Assembly (NCBI GenBank): GCA_022414725.1
Contig: CM039462.1
Span: 92,699,221-92,763,220, forward strand
Direction: 5' to 3'
Length of the DNA: 64,000 bases
Origin: Microglena sp. YARC
Taxonomy: Eukaryota; Chlorophyta; Chlorophyceae; Chlamydomonadales; Chlamydomonadaceae
Shown here: positions 1-28,676 of the stretch, piece by piece
Numbering within the stretch: position 1 is the first letter of the stretch
Layout of the letters: each line of letters begins with the position of its first letter
Made by a program: the position numbers and the translations under genes
Notes under the pieces: model-generated
The model's database searches: none
Told to the model about the DNA's origin: nothing
What the model saw: only the letters and a program-made list of their open reading frames with translations

Positions 1-16265
<16,265 letters not shown>

Positions 16266-16295
16266 TCAGTGAGTTGTGCTAAATAAATAATGTTA

Positions 16296-16960
16296 TTCCT
16301 TATGACGAGACGTGCGGTTGAGGGGGCCAGCCTATTCGCTTGCGCCGGGGCCAGCCACCAAACTGGTTTCTGATAAATAAATAGTACGCCTTATTACAAG
16401 GCGTGAGGTTTAGGAGGCCAGCCTGTTTGCTTGCACTGGGGCCAACCACCAATAGGGTGGGGGGTCATAGTGTCATCCCCCTGGAGGAGGTTTTGGGGCC
16501 TTGTCCATATGTTGTCTGCACGTGAAGATGAACTGGTTTCAGGTTCACCTGGTTGGGGTAATTTTAGATGCCGCCGGCTCATTGGCAATGATCTCCCTCT
16601 TTATTTCCTACTGGGGAATCCTCTTCGGAATCATCAATGCTGGCAGTAGTTTAGCTGGCAGCATTTGTCTCTACCTGGTGGGGGTCATTTTGGATGCTAT
16701 GGGCTCATTGTCAATGCTCTTTCTCCTTATTGCCGTAGCCAACTTCGCTACAATCTCTGTCTTTATGCTCATAGCCACGACTGAGCCTCAGTTTTAGTTG
16801 TCACTAGTGTGTGCCTTACGACGAATTACGCCTTATGACGAGGCGTGAGGTTGAGGGGGTCAACCCGTTTGCTTGCACTGAGGCCAACCACCAATAGGGG
16901 GGGGGGGGGGCTGTCATCCCCCTGTAGGAGTTTTGGGGGCCTGGTCCATATGTCTTCTGC
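16296..16960. repeat. Repeat family R3, three copies around exon-8 duplicates
   Basis: CCTTATTACAAGGCGTGAGG, then TTGAGGGGGCCAGCCTGTTT, then GCTTGCACTGGGGCCAACCACC, near 16296, 16384 and 16815. More distant copies lie at 59608-59670 and 62180-62252 (inside the PCNA intron). It marks the unit duplicated with each exon-8 copy. Confidence 0.6.
16522..16797 (+). pseudogene. Composite downstream copy of transporter exon 8
   Basis: Two fused partial copies in one open frame: VHLVGVILDAAGSLAMISLF, then GILFGIINAGSSLAGSICLY on through ATTEPQF and a TAG stop. The start DIATKYAS is missing, though a weak acceptor (GTTTCAG) precedes it. It could serve as an alternative last exon; nothing here shows that it does. 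Confidence 0.6.
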
Positions 16961-17067
16961 ACGCGACGATGAAGCAGTTTCTGACTTTACCTGGTTGGAG
17001 TCGTTTGGGATGCTGCCGGCTCATGGTCGATGACCCTCCATATAATTGCCGTGTGTCATGGACTAAT

Positions 17068-17288
17068 TGTTATTGTCCGATATACGTCGGACACTGAGTC
17101 GGCATAATGCATACCGGTGCCTGGTCCCTCCAGGTCCCGAGTTGCCTGCCACTAGGCCATAGGCTAGCTGTGGCCTACACGGGTCTGCAGGATCTTCCTG
17201 CAGACTCCCGTCTTCGATATAAGCACACTCGTTGCGTGTATCTTCCTTCTACTTCAGTCTTCACTGTGTAACAACTCTAACATTGAAA
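17068..17288 (+). repeat. 5' LTR of the 17-21 kb element
   Basis: 221 bp; starts TGTTATTG, contains the palindrome TCCGATATACGTCGGA, a TATA-like TATAAGC near 17219 and ends ACATTGAAA. Differs from its partner at a single base. Confidence 0.9.
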
Positions 17289-17964
17289 GGTCATGGCCCC
17301 TGACCGCTAACCGAAGCAACGCCACTGCGCCTGTGCCAAGGACGATCTTCTGCCCTGCACAAGGTGATAGTTTTCCCTCAGACTAGCTCGACGGCTTGAG
17401 TACTGCTTTTGGACCTGGATTGCCTACGCTTCGTCGTGAGGAATCTACTGCCTGCGCTGCCTCGCCTACTGCCCACACAACTCTCCCGTTGTCTCTACAA
17501 TCCGTCCAAGACGCCAAGTAGACGCAGTCCAGGAGTCTCAGTAGATCTTTGACGTGAGTTGCTAACTCACTAGATCATACACAGCGTTACCAATCCTCCG
17601 AGATTGTTGGTGCACAGATATTCAGCTCTGCACAGCCCCCCCCCCCCCCCGGCCCTGCTACTACCAACACCATTTCAGAATAACGGATCCCTTCGGATCC
17701 CCCTTCGCTGTCAACACCACCTCCCCTTGCCTCCGAACACACGACCAAGACTGAAGAACTGACAAGCTTCACAAGCCTCCTCTCCATCTCCTCTCCATCT
17801 CCTCCCAAGATTGCTCCTCCCTTCCCAACTGCGAGCTAGCGAGCTGCAAACTCATTCACATTCCGGCAGTCCTGCCAGTCACAGCCGGAATGGGGGGGAT
17901 CTTCTGATCATTGCGGACGCTCTAGCTGGACTTCGCTTCAGCCGTCGTCTACTCCTTGCGCATC

Positions 17965-19003
17965 ATGATCTTTGATGGAGATGGCTTCGACTCCTGGGAT
18001 ATATTCATGCATGGACGACAGGCTTATCCCTCAATGGAGTCCCTGGCTAGGTAACTGTATTGGTTTCCTCACTCATGATGCTTCACATTATGACACCATG
18101 ACAATTATCTATGCGCACCTTTCCTCTGCCATCACAACGGAACTGCGTAGGCTACGCATCCACGACCCCTTTCGCACGATGCTGTACCTCAAATGCAATT
18201 ATAGCACAAAGTCCCCAGCCACAGATTATGCTTCCAATAGTCATGATGATAGTGATGCTAGAGACCCTACACCTCAGTCTAACAGCATATGTGTCACGCC
18301 TAGGATGATCTCTACCTCTAGGACTGTCCCTGCCTCTAGGACTATCCCTGCCTTTAGGACTATCCCTGCCTCTAGGACTATCCCTGCCTCTAGGACTGTT
18401 CCTGCCCGGCAAGTAGACCCTGCTCCAGACCCCATCATCTCTGAATTGCATTCACAAATCCAAGCACAACACCATGAGATCCAAAACATGGAGCGTCAGA
18501 TTTGCAACATGGCATGTGAGATCAAGCAACAGCAAAATCATGATAGATGGGTAAGGGCAACTTTTCCCAACTCCACACACATCAGCCACTGGAGCATATC
18601 AAATTCCCTTGCTGAACGCTTGCATGGGGGACCCCTACATCCTGAACTACACCAAACCCCTCACCTGCAATCAGAACTTATGCAGACGGAACGTCCTGAC
18701 TGTGTTGATGGGGAAACCTGCTATGATGATCTTCACTTGCATGGGGGGGATTTTAACACCTATGCAAGTCAGCCTAATGCTGAAGTGCTTCCACCTCACT
18801 CTGCCCCCACACACCCAGCAGCTCCTGATGGGTGCAATTCCCTCAATTATCCTCACTTGCATGGGGGGAACCTGATTGATAGACCAGATTGGATAGGCCC
18901 AGCAGATGCAGATACAGACCCAGGTAGTGAAGCATCAAACCAACCTCTCCAACTTATCTGCTTGCAACCACCACCAGGTTTCCCAGCAATACCCCTAGAC
19001 TAG
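17965..19003 (+). CDS. Gag-like ORF of the 17-21 kb LTR element
   Basis: Begins at ATG 17965 as MIFDGDGFDSWDIFMHGRQA (gag-like F-D-G-x-x-F-x-x-W) and must change frame near 18050 to continue as the long ORF that ends at 19003, so it may be frameshifted. The middle holds a repeated SRTVPASRTIPA block (six ~18-bp units at 18310-18405). The end has LHGG repeated (LHGGPLHPEL, LHGGDFNTYA, LHGGNLIDRP), encoded by CTTGCATGGGGGG, with a fourth copy beyond the stop at 19145. No zinc knuckle is visible. Function as capsid is inferred from position between LTRs. Confidence 0.5.
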
Positions 19004-20987
19004 GCACCAGTCCAAGATCTACCATCCACATGGACGGAGTTCAGCATTGCAGCTGGTTTCAACAAATCACCACCACTCCAACCCATTGCACCTGGCATAA
19101 CACATGCACCTGCACACTCACCTGCAACTCCTGCTGATCCTCACTTGCATGGGGGGAACCTTAGTGCATATGCAAGTACATCCAGCACACGTGATGGAGA
19201 CACACCCATACTCACTGATCACGCCACTACCTATGCAAGTACATCCATTACACGTGACAGCGACAACAAACACACATCCACATCCACTGAGCATGTCACA
19301 ACGCCTCCCACTCCCACTGATGCTCTGGTTGAACTCGTCATCATCAACCACCCCTACACCACCTCTGCCTTCCATAGTACTTTCTCCCTGCCCTGCCCCC
19401 ACTCCCATAATAGGACAACCAAGGCGCCACACATCCTTGTGGGCATAGGATAAATGCTAAGCTTGTGAGCGATACCCTCGCTTGTGGACATAGGATAAAT
19501 GATAACCTTGTGAGGGGATGTAAACATCTGAACTCTGAACGGGGGGTATGCACTGATCTGATAACCTCTTGCTCCACTAATATCAGCATTATGATCTGAT
19601 CTGGACACTGATCTGCATAAATCGCAGTACCGCTATTTTATGCAGACCACCATGCAATGGTTACATTGCCCTTCATGCGCATGCAGATCCCCAGCACTTG
19701 TGAGCGATACCCTCGCTTGCTGAATAAATCTGCATGTCACATAATTGTCTTTGAACTGATATGCAGCCACTCTGATAGACAGCTTCCCTGATCTGCAGCC
19801 ATCCTGGTCTGCGCCTTTTCTGCGGCAGTCATGGTTCACTCACTTCATATGAATGTCACAGCAATTCCTACCCCCCTGGCACCCCCCTAGTAGAGTCCGA
19901 TTGATTTCCCCAGCAGCTCCCTAGAAGTACGCAAATGACCTGCAGTTCCCCAGCAGACCCCACAAGCCCTTTACCTTCTCAACAGCTCCTAGCAACATGG
20001 CGACAACTCTAGCAACATGGCAGCCAAGCTACTGACCCTGGATGACTTCCCAGCACCTAGCATTTAAATGTGCCCCCTGACCTGCTTGTCATTTTTTAAT
20101 AGCAATGAACACTCTAGGAATTTAAATCCTGTCCTGCCATGTACTAACACAGCAGTTTGACCAGTTTTTCTTGCCAACCTAGCCCTCCAGTTACATGCTG
20201 TTTTCAAATGACTTCTTAGCATGTACCTCCCCTTTGGAAGACAGTTGTATATATTGTCAAGCCCACCTTCTTATATCTTATAACTGATAATGGAAGTACC
20301 TCACCCTATCCTTCCATCTGGACGGATAGTTATGAGCTAGCGGGGGATGTCTACCTTAAGTTATTTCTCATAATGTCATCCGTAATTTGTGGATTCATTT
20401 AGAGCCCCCAAATTATGGGGGGAATAGTATGCTGACCTTATGCATCCCAACTGCCTTCTAGGTGGAATGTACCACACTTAGTCCTGCCAGTCACAGATTT
20501 AGTTATCCTGATGTCACTCTTGATTTGACAAGTCTTTGCAGGATTTCGACTTCCCAATTAGAGGGGGAATAGTTAGATGATAATTACATGACCGTATAAA
20601 TTCTCCTTCCCCTTAATAGACTTACTTTAAGTACCGACCTGGCAGCTCCTTAAAAGCTACTAACCTAGATCAGTGATTTAGAGTCCTTAGATAAGATTAC
20701 CACCTTGACTGTGCTAGCCCGCCTTGCCACAGTCCAGATTACCTTACATCTGATCTCTTGACAAGCCTGACCAATGTACAGCCACATATAGTGACTTACT
20801 GACTTCGAGACCTTCCAAGTGCTTCCTTCCCTTCAGTCTTAACCTGAATAATCTTATTGTCCAAGTTCTTGACCGAAGCAGACCAGCTCTTAGTCATTGT
20901 ATTTCTTTTATATCTATATTAATTTCTTATGCCCCTCAGTTAACTTCAGGAATTCTTGAGCTCAAGAATACCTCAAGTTGGGGGGGA

Positions 20988-21208
20988 TGTTATTGTCCGA
21001 TATACGTCGGACACTGAGTCGGCATAATGCATACCGGTGCCTGGTCCCTCCAGGTCCCGAGTTGCCTGCCACTAGGCCATAGGCTAGCTGTGGCCTACAC
21101 GGGTCTGCAGGATCTTCCTGCAGACTCCCGTCTTCGATATAAGCGCACTCGTTGCGTGTATCTTCCTTCTACTTCAGTCTTCACTGTGTAACAACTCTAA
21201 CATTGAAA
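20988..21208 (+). repeat. 3' LTR of the 17-21 kb element
   Basis: 221 bp, 220 identical to the 5' LTR; directly preceded by the polypurine tract and followed by the CTAAT duplication. Confidence 0.9.
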
Positions 21209-21300
21209 CTAATGGGCAATGGTCTTCCTACTTATAGCCAACTTCGCTACAATTGCTGTCTTCATGCCCATATCCACATCAAAGCTTAATTTCAGTGATC

Positions 21301-23105
21301 ACTATTTTCTGGCTTAGAATACCGGTAATGATAGATATTGGGAAACGCTTCTGAGGTCAGAATGCGATCACATGGATCAACTACTCAACTACGGAAAGAA
21401 TTCGCAGGATTTATATTGTAACAACCTATTGTAGATATAAATAATCACTGTTGCACGAACTCAAGGCCCCCGTCGGTAAAACGATTGTTTGGGGTTTAGT
21501 GCTTTTTACCGCCCTCAATGTAGGACAGACTCAAGAGTTACACCGAGTCACACAAAGTCAAAAAGTAGTGTCACATGAGTGTAACACAAAATGAGTAACC
21601 GGATGCAGAGCCATTTAGCCCTGAAGGGTTCGCGTCCAAAGAAGCATCCGTCGCAAGCCAAATGTCCATGCCTGAAGAGCAATTTCCGACCCAAATCACC
21701 TGCCGTCCCTGCATTCCTGCAAACTGCGGACATGCTACTTGCGGACGTGGAAATTGCGCATATGCCAACCTTCGAACTGCGCAATTGACCACTGGTGCAA
21801 TTTCGACCTCCTAATCCGCCAAATTACTTGCTATTAATAGCTATCGAAGTACCAATCGTTCGTTCTGCAGACCTGCGAAGCTACACAAATAATAACCGAC
21901 TATCTACCCAAGTGAGTACTACCACCCTGATAAACCTGCGGAGCTTCGACCAGCGCAGCTCTGAGCTCCGACCAGCGCAGCTAGCTATGAGCTTCGAGCT
22001 AAGTGCTCTGAGCTTCTACCTTCGAGTTACGAGCGTCAAGCTTAGAGATTAGAGCTTTCAGCTCTCAGCTTCGAGCTTGGAGCATGGAGCTTGGAGCTTG
22101 GAGCATGGAGCTTCGATCTTCGATCTTGGAGCATGGAACTTCGAGCTTGGAGCTTAGAGCTTGGACTTGGCACATGTGTATCTTGCTGCAGCCTAAGTTC
22201 ATGGACCAAGTTCAAGTTCAGTTCAAGTCTAAGTTCCAATCTCCAAGTTCAAGTTCAAGTATCTTGCTACATCCCAGGGGCAGTTGTCAGCACCTGGTGT
22301 GTTCCACCCGTTGTGTATGACTTGCTGAATACTTTTATGTCCTTAGATTCAATCCTCACAACCTCACATCTTCCCATTTCTCAAGAAACGGTTAAGCCGA
22401 CTTCTTTCGCATGGAATCGACCCGTAATAATTTATTTGAGGGCACTTATTCGCGTTCGGATCTCAGGGCTGCGGATTTCGAAAGTCGCAAAGCAAGTTGA
22501 ATAGTCGCAACACCAGTACATGCAAAGCCTCGCACGTCCAATAGTCGCAAAGCAGTTTGGATATTCTGAAAGCAAGTTCAATATCCGCAAAGGAACTCCA
22601 ATGGTCGAAGAGCAACTTCGCTTCTCAACTTCCTTGGGGGTTGCTGTACCTGCGGCAAAATGGTGCACTTTGGGAGCCAACCTGCTGTCGAAAGCTTACC
22701 CCGGAGAGCACTTCTTCGCGTACGGATCTCAGGGTTGCGGACTGTAGACGCGGTGTTTTCATTTGTCGTTTCCCTCCTGCCCTGTGGACTCAATCTAGGG
22801 ACCTGGAGCATGTCCAACACAACAGCTTACTAACAAGCTCTCATCGTAGACACACGGAAACCATGTTCCACATCCATGACAATCTACGTTAAATATTTCA
22901 AGCGATCAAGTTGTTGGCAATTGCAATGAGCAAATGTATCTCGCTGCACGTCGTTTCACCTGGCATACCCACGTGGACAACTTTGAAATATATTTCAACA
23001 TTCAACAACAAATATGACAATCATAGACAACTGAGCTACAAACCCAGAAGACATCGTGAACCATACCCCACCGCCGGGGCCGACCTTCAGGGGACCCGCC
23101 AGGGC
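21301..23105. other. Intergenic stretch without a recognised gene
   Basis: Contains GAGCTTGGAGCATGGAGCTT-type simple repeats (21950-22260), CAAGTTCAAGTT runs, and AGTCGCAAAGCAAGTTGAAT-type repeats with a duplicated CGGATCTCAGGG block (22455, 22723). No ORF resembles a known family. Confidence 0.6.
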
Positions 23106-23111
23106 ACCCTA

Positions 23112-24480
23112 CTAGTTAAGCCCTGCCCTTAAATGAGAGTTTGTACGTGGCTGGGGATAGTCCGCCAGCCAGACTCCAGCCAGACCACAAGTGGCATATG
23201 CATGCTGCATGGATCCCCGGTGAAAACTGTGACTAGTCTCACCTTCATCCTGTCCCATGGAATCCAAGCGCCGCTCCAACATGTGTGTAAAAGCTGAGGA
23301 GCTGTATGGCACCTCACTGAAGGAGCGCTTGTTAGGAGCCATGGGTCGAAAGATGAACTCAGTCACCCCATGCACTGCCACATAACAGTGATAGGACAAC
23401 CTCCAACCGACTTCGCAGGTCTAGCTCGATTGGACCCCCAGAAGACATAGCAATCGGGTCCTGATGAATCCTTGACCGCTTATTGGTCTTCGTCCCACAA
23501 GTAGCTAGTATCACCAAAGGGTCAGGCAACCTAGCCCCTGATACGTATCCTCGAGGAAACACAGCACGGTGGTTACCATCATGCAAATCCAGCAGACTCA
23601 ACTGCCCTCCATCATGACCACGCATTCCACTATACCACAGGTACAACATCATCACAGCATCCTGTTCCACCATCAATCTTTGAAACTCATCAGGCTCAGC
23701 ATACCACTGACCATCCAAATCACTGAGCAAGGCTGATACCTTCTTCTCATCCAAGGGAACAGCAGCATCCTCCTAGTAACCCGCAGCCCACATGCTCCTC
23801 TTATAACCAAGCCAACGACATACTTCCTCACCTCAAAGCTGTCGCAAGGGGTCACCCAGTGATAGCATCATACGGTCCTCGCCGTCCAATCGACTGCATC
23901 AAGCTAGACAGATGCCCCACCGCACAAGCAACAGAGGAAGGAGCCGACTGTAGACGCTCGCTGGCTCCCACGGACGAAGCACCGTGTTACCAGATGTAAT
24001 ACTCCTCAAAGAACACCAACACCTCCTCAGGCCTAGCAACCATCAGCATATTCGGATAGCCGGGAGGCAGTTGCCTCAACCACCACTGAAACTCCTCCCC
24101 AATAGAGCGAGTCCGCTTAGCAGTACGGTCTGTCACCGACTGCTCCATAACATTGGACGCCCGCCTCAAGGCGTCCTCATACATGCCAGCTGCAGCTACC
24201 AAATCATACTGGTTTCCTGCTCCATCCACGCTCGCGCGGTTGCAAACGCTCCTCTACACAGCGTCACAAGAAACCATCAAAAGGAGCTGCGGCGAACCGC
24301 CCGCTACCCTCATCATAACCTGCAAACCATCCGGCCGCGGCTGCTTCATCAAAATCCGGTAAGCCCCGTCAACGTGCGGCTGCATCCGCTCCTCCACACA
24401 CTGAGGTAAGAAGCCGTCAAAAGGACTGACGCGACGGGGCGCAGGCTCCGCACAACCTGAACACAAACACAAGCATCAAC
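23112..24480 (-). pseudogene. Relic of a DIRS-type tyrosine recombinase
   Basis: Read on the minus strand in several frames: IGEEFQWWLRQLPPGYPN...ARPEEVLVFF (24.2 kb), YSGMRGHDGGQLSLLDLHDG with the first catalytic Arg, TCGTKTNKRSRIHQ with the hairpin Lys, and DEGETSHSFHRGS where the intact relative at 54.3 kb has SHSFRRG. The H-x-x-R arginine is therefore lost, the C-terminal Tyr segment is missing, and there are several frame breaks. Order and spacing match the YR gene at 54332-55551, so it is an older, dead member of a related family. Confidence 0.75.
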
Positions 24481-25540
24481 CAGACACCTGATTGGCCTCA
24501 TTTTTCTTGCTTCAAATTCTTTAAAAAAAGTCAATCTACATACATGCATTTCATTACATTACAGAAACGTTCAATACTGCTTAAAAATCAACAACCCTTC
24601 AAAAACTCTGTTTTTCGTCACTTTATAGTTAACAATGCTAAATCATCAATCCATTCATTGGAATTCAAGTAATTTAATGCCTCCAGGCGCCCTTCAAATT
24701 TAATCCTCTTTGAATTGATACAATTTAAAGCAATTACATGCATTCAAATCACGTTAAATAAATTAAATGGAAAGGAATAAATCGAATCAAAATAACACAA
24801 CTTTAAATAAAATTCAATTTAATTAATTAAAATACATTGAATTAAGGATTCGAATAATTTAATTCGGGACGCGCCTCCAGGCGCCCTTAATTTAAATTAG
24901 GCCCGCGCACAGGGGGGAAATTGTGCTCGCAGTACGCCGAAGATGCATGATTGCGAACAATTATTTCTTCAGCTCGTGCACACGCAGATGCAGGATTTCC
25001 GAGATAAGCTGTAAGAGGCCGGCATCTTCCCCTTCGAACTGTGGGCTTGAATTTAAACGGTGAGCCACGTGCGTTCTAACGGGAGATCCCATTTGCCCTG
25101 GATACACCTCGGGAGTGGCACCCCCCGGGTTGGATTCACCTCGGGAGTGGCACCTCGGGAGTAGCTTCCCCCCTCCCCCAAAAGCCCACCCCCCAACTCC
25201 AGGTGCGCAGCCCTATCGCGGGCCAGCTTCCCCGTACCGGTATTTTATAGCAAACCCGGCCGGCCACCTCAGGCGGTCAGGCTGTTTGCGGGTAATGAGT
25301 GACCAGGCATCACACTCCTCGGCAACAGCTCGGCAAATCAGATACTCTCGCAGCACTTGGCACGGGGGTTTGAAGCTCCGTTTGAAAATTCGTCGCAGGC
25401 GCTGGCGCAGACAAAAGGTCGCAGGTGCTGGCGCTAGGAATGCTATTATATTATAGTAACACGGTGTAGTCTAGCAAACCCAGCCGGTCACCTCGCTCAG
25501 GCGACCAGGCTGTTAGAGCTATCCCTAGCCATTTTAGGGC
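24481..25540. other. AT-rich to GC-rich intergenic stretch upstream of the LPMO gene
   Basis: 24490-24900 is AT-rich (AATTTAATTAATTAAAAT) with two CTCCAGGCGCCCTT boxes. 25085-25165 has repeated CCTCGGGAGTGGCACC. Two similar blocks (CCCGGCCGGCCACCTCAGGC at 25255 and CCCAGCCGGTCACCTCGCTC at 25480) may be promoter-proximal duplications. No gene recognised. Confidence 0.5.
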
Positions 25541-25544
25541 AGGG

Positions 25545-25551
25545 TATAAAT
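25545..25551 (+). promoter_or_regulatory. TATA box of the LPMO gene
   Basis: GGGTATAAATCAC lies 206 bp upstream of the LPMO start codon in an otherwise GC-rich stretch. Transcription would start around 25575-25580. It would give a ~180-nt leader containing the poly-C/CA tract. Position and sequence fit; use is untested. Confidence 0.5.
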
Positions 25552-25626
25552 CACTGATTCTTTGGGAATAAAAGCAGCCCCCCACAGGGCTGTGCGCCTT
25601 AGGGCGTCGTATACGATACCCCCCTC

Positions 25627-25630
25627 ACCT

Positions 25631-25680
<50 letters not shown>

Positions 25681-25690
25681 ACACACACCC
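25627..25690. repeat. Poly-C plus (CA)n tract in the LPMO leader
   Basis: About 40 consecutive C followed by (AC)n, between the TATA box and the start codon. In the mRNA this would place a long C run in the 5' leader. Confidence 0.9.
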
Positions 25691-25756
25691 CACACCCCTA
25701 CCCCACACACACAACACGCACAGCAGCTGCCTGCTGCGGACGACCGACCAAGCACC

Positions 25757-26048
25757 ATGATCCTCCCTACACAACCCTCCGGCATCTCTGCCGTCTCTGC
25801 TAAGACTGCTATGCTCTGCCTCCTGGCCTTGTGCACCTCCCTATCAGGAGCCGACGCCCATGTCTTCATGACCGCCCCTCTCTCACGGGTGCGGGTACTG
25901 GGCAATGCCGAATGGATTGCTGCAGGAGGCAACGGCCTTGGCAAACCTCAGATCGTCAATCTAGACGGCACCCTTCCGGATGTGTGTGGCGACCCCCATC
26001 AGGACGTTGGCTACGCTGGTGCCGTCAACAAACCCCAAACTCCGACGG
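25757..26048 (+). CDS. LPMO exon 1
   Basis: Start ATG after AGCACC; residues 1-97 plus one base. Signal peptide, catalytic N-terminal His35 and CGDPHQ. Donor GTACGT. M19 is a possible alternative start that would still leave a hydrophobic signal. Confidence 0.8.
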
Positions 26049-26259
26049 GTACGTAGAGCTCGGGGGCTTTAATTTCCTACTTCATATCTAACTCGGGCAA
26101 TAAAATGCAATGGTCGCGTGTCGACTCGCATGTCAGTTGTATGCCTTGTCGTGCGTTATACCATGGCATGTACGTACCCCGTGCCCTTGATCCTAGCCAT
26201 GCTTGACCACTCTTCTGTCTTTCCTAAGGGCCACTGCGGTCTTTCGTTTTTTGTAGGAG

Positions 26260-26292
<33 letters not shown>

Positions 26293-28022
26293 ATTTAAGG
26301 GTGCGCCCGGGAGCCTACAGTGTCCGCGATGTCCAAGTGTCCGACTGTCTGTGTGTCTATCTGTCACGTTCCAACCCTGGGCCTTACTGGGTCATGGCCC
26401 TGTCGTTATCCCACTCTCCACCCTTGCTACCCTCGGACAGCTAACACTATCCTCCATTTTTCGCGTCGCTTGCGACACGCCTAGGACTCGTCGTTTTGAA
26501 TCCGAACCCTCAGATCGCCGGCTTTTCGACCGGCTTTATTGCCAGACTGGCTGCGTCGTGCGTCATTACAATCCTAAGCAGTTCGGCTGGCCAGTTATGT
26601 TGTATCTCGAGAAACTCGAGCATCTAGTACTACTATTCCCCATCCCCGCTATTGATTTGTGCTTTATTGCTGCCTCGCATACCAGCTGCTTCCCTTCCTT
26701 AACTTGTCGGGCAATCTTCCTTTCCGCACAGCCTCCTATCTCGGCATACTCTGTATTACTCCTTGTAATACTCGCTTTCGTACTTGCTAATGCGCCCAAC
26801 TCCCCTCTACAATCCTCGGCTTACTAGTCTCGTGATGCCCTCTTCGACGACTCTTTGCGCTTAATCTTTCCTGCCACCTTCCTAGCTTGCGCGCGGACAT
26901 TTGATAACCTAAGTACCTTGCACGCACGAACTATCGGCCATGCCCTGTCGCTGGTTGTATAGTGTGATGCCTACTGCTGGAGGCTGGCCCATAACGTAAC
27001 CTACCCTGCCCAAACTATCGCCACCTGACTCCACATGCACGCGCTACTTGCCACATCGCTGTCTCCCGGACGGCCCACTGACCTTTCTTACCTGCTTGTG
27101 CATGCAGTCACCTACAGTGCTGGGGCCACGATCCAGGTGACTCAGAAGATGAATACTTGGCATGGTGGCTACATTATGATCAAGCTTTGTCCCACAGCTC
27201 GCTCTGGTGCCACCCAGAGCTGCTTCAATCAATACCCTCTCGTTAGGTGAGTGACATACCAGACCATGCTTGCTTATAGTAGTTGTCCGGTTGTCCCCCT
27301 TCCTAGTATGCCTACTACTCCTTCACTGCCTTCATTGCTAGACACTCTCCCAGGTCTTCTTGGTTGGTTGAGTCAAGATAATCAAGGCTGTCTCAATCAT
27401 TTCCCTCTGAAAAAGTGAGTGTGAAACTAGACTACCTGAATTTACTCTTTCATGGCCATGTGATTGATAGACTCATTCGTCCACTGCCTATTAAGCGGTG
27501 CTAACAGGTGTTGGGATGAAGGCCAGGTACTGTGCCATCCATCACTACCTGCCCTACTTACCTCTGCTCTTGTGCTTGCATGCAGTGTTGAGAGAGGCAT
27601 CACACGGTACTGGTACAGAATTGAATCTGGAAACACCTTAAATAAAGCTCTATATCCAGAAGGAGGACAAATCTCTCAGTCTTGGCGTCTGCCTCAAGGC
27701 GTGACGTGTGACGGCGGCTGCATGCTCCAGATGTAAGTATATGTATGGGAAAAAATGGCGACTTTTAGGGTAGGATCCGGTAGGATAAATGGGCTTACTA
27801 GTAGCTTGAGCTCGCCGTCTTCCCATTGCAATCAAGCAAGTAGGAGACGGCCCCCGCCCGCCGGCATCTTGTGATTACCCTACATATATATACACACTTT
27901 TATGGTATTTATATGCAGTTGGGGGTTGCCACGGATATAGTCCCTCCAGGGTTGGGGCTGGTGTTGAGGTTGCTATATATTGGGGCTGGTGACGTTTGCT
28001 TGCTCTGTTGGGGGGGGTGGGT

Positions 28023-28060
<38 letters not shown>

Positions 28061-28645
28061 GGAGGGGTGTACGTAGTGCTACATATGTAAGGCTGAGTAC
28101 AAAACGTAATCGCCGTGATATAAAATGCAATAAAATACCGTATGAATCGACAAAAATCGTAACGAATCAGTGCCGCTCGTCAGCCCCATCTACGCCTTTA
28201 TAACGTTCCCATGACATAAATGTAACGTTATCAAGTTTATAACGTTTCCATAACTTGTTTAGGGGGGGCGGGGGGGGGGGGGGGGGGCAACGTTTGACAC
28301 ATATATAACGTCCGCTTAACGTGTCCACACGTTATTCAACGTTATATAACGGGAAATGTTGTCATTCAGCAACGTGCATAGTTAATTTGTTACAACGTCC
28401 TATAATGTGCGATCCTATTTCCATATTGACTGGTTGTTAATGTCCAGTCCAGTCCAGGGGTAGCTAAGCAGGTAGAGCAGAAGACAGATACCATCTGACA
28501 CTTAAGGCTGACTCTGGGATGACATGTGTGGTCAGACGCATGCATGCTCCTGATGGGAGTATAGGGAGTATCAAGTGCTTGCTAATCCAGCCCCTCCTGA
28601 TATTCCAGATTCATCTTGTTGTTATGAGTTTGGGCAAACACTAGA

Positions 28646-28676
<31 letters not shown>

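Larger units (their letters stand above)
17068..21208 (+). mobile_element. Young non-autonomous LTR retrotransposon (4.1 kb)
   Basis: Identical-length 221-bp LTRs (17068-17288, 20988-21208) differing at one position (TATAAGCACA versus TATAAGCGCA), starting TGTTATTGTCCGATATACG, and flanked by CTAAT on both sides (17063-17067, 21209-21213). A polypurine tract, TTGGGGGGGATG, touches the right LTR, which sets the + orientation. The interior has one gag-like ORF and no recognisable protease, integrase or reverse transcriptase, so it would need a partner element. About 2 kb (19.0-20.98 kb) after the ORF is non-coding. Confidence 0.85.
16975..21300 (+). pseudogene. Third exon-8 copy, split by an LTR element
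   Basis: 16975-17067 gives a degraded YLVGV..DAAGSWSM stretch. After the LTR insertion and its CTAAT duplication the copy resumes at 21214 with ATAGCCAACTTCGCTACAAT, the ANFATIAVFM part, and ends near 21290. Coordinates here span the insertion. Confidence 0.65.
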
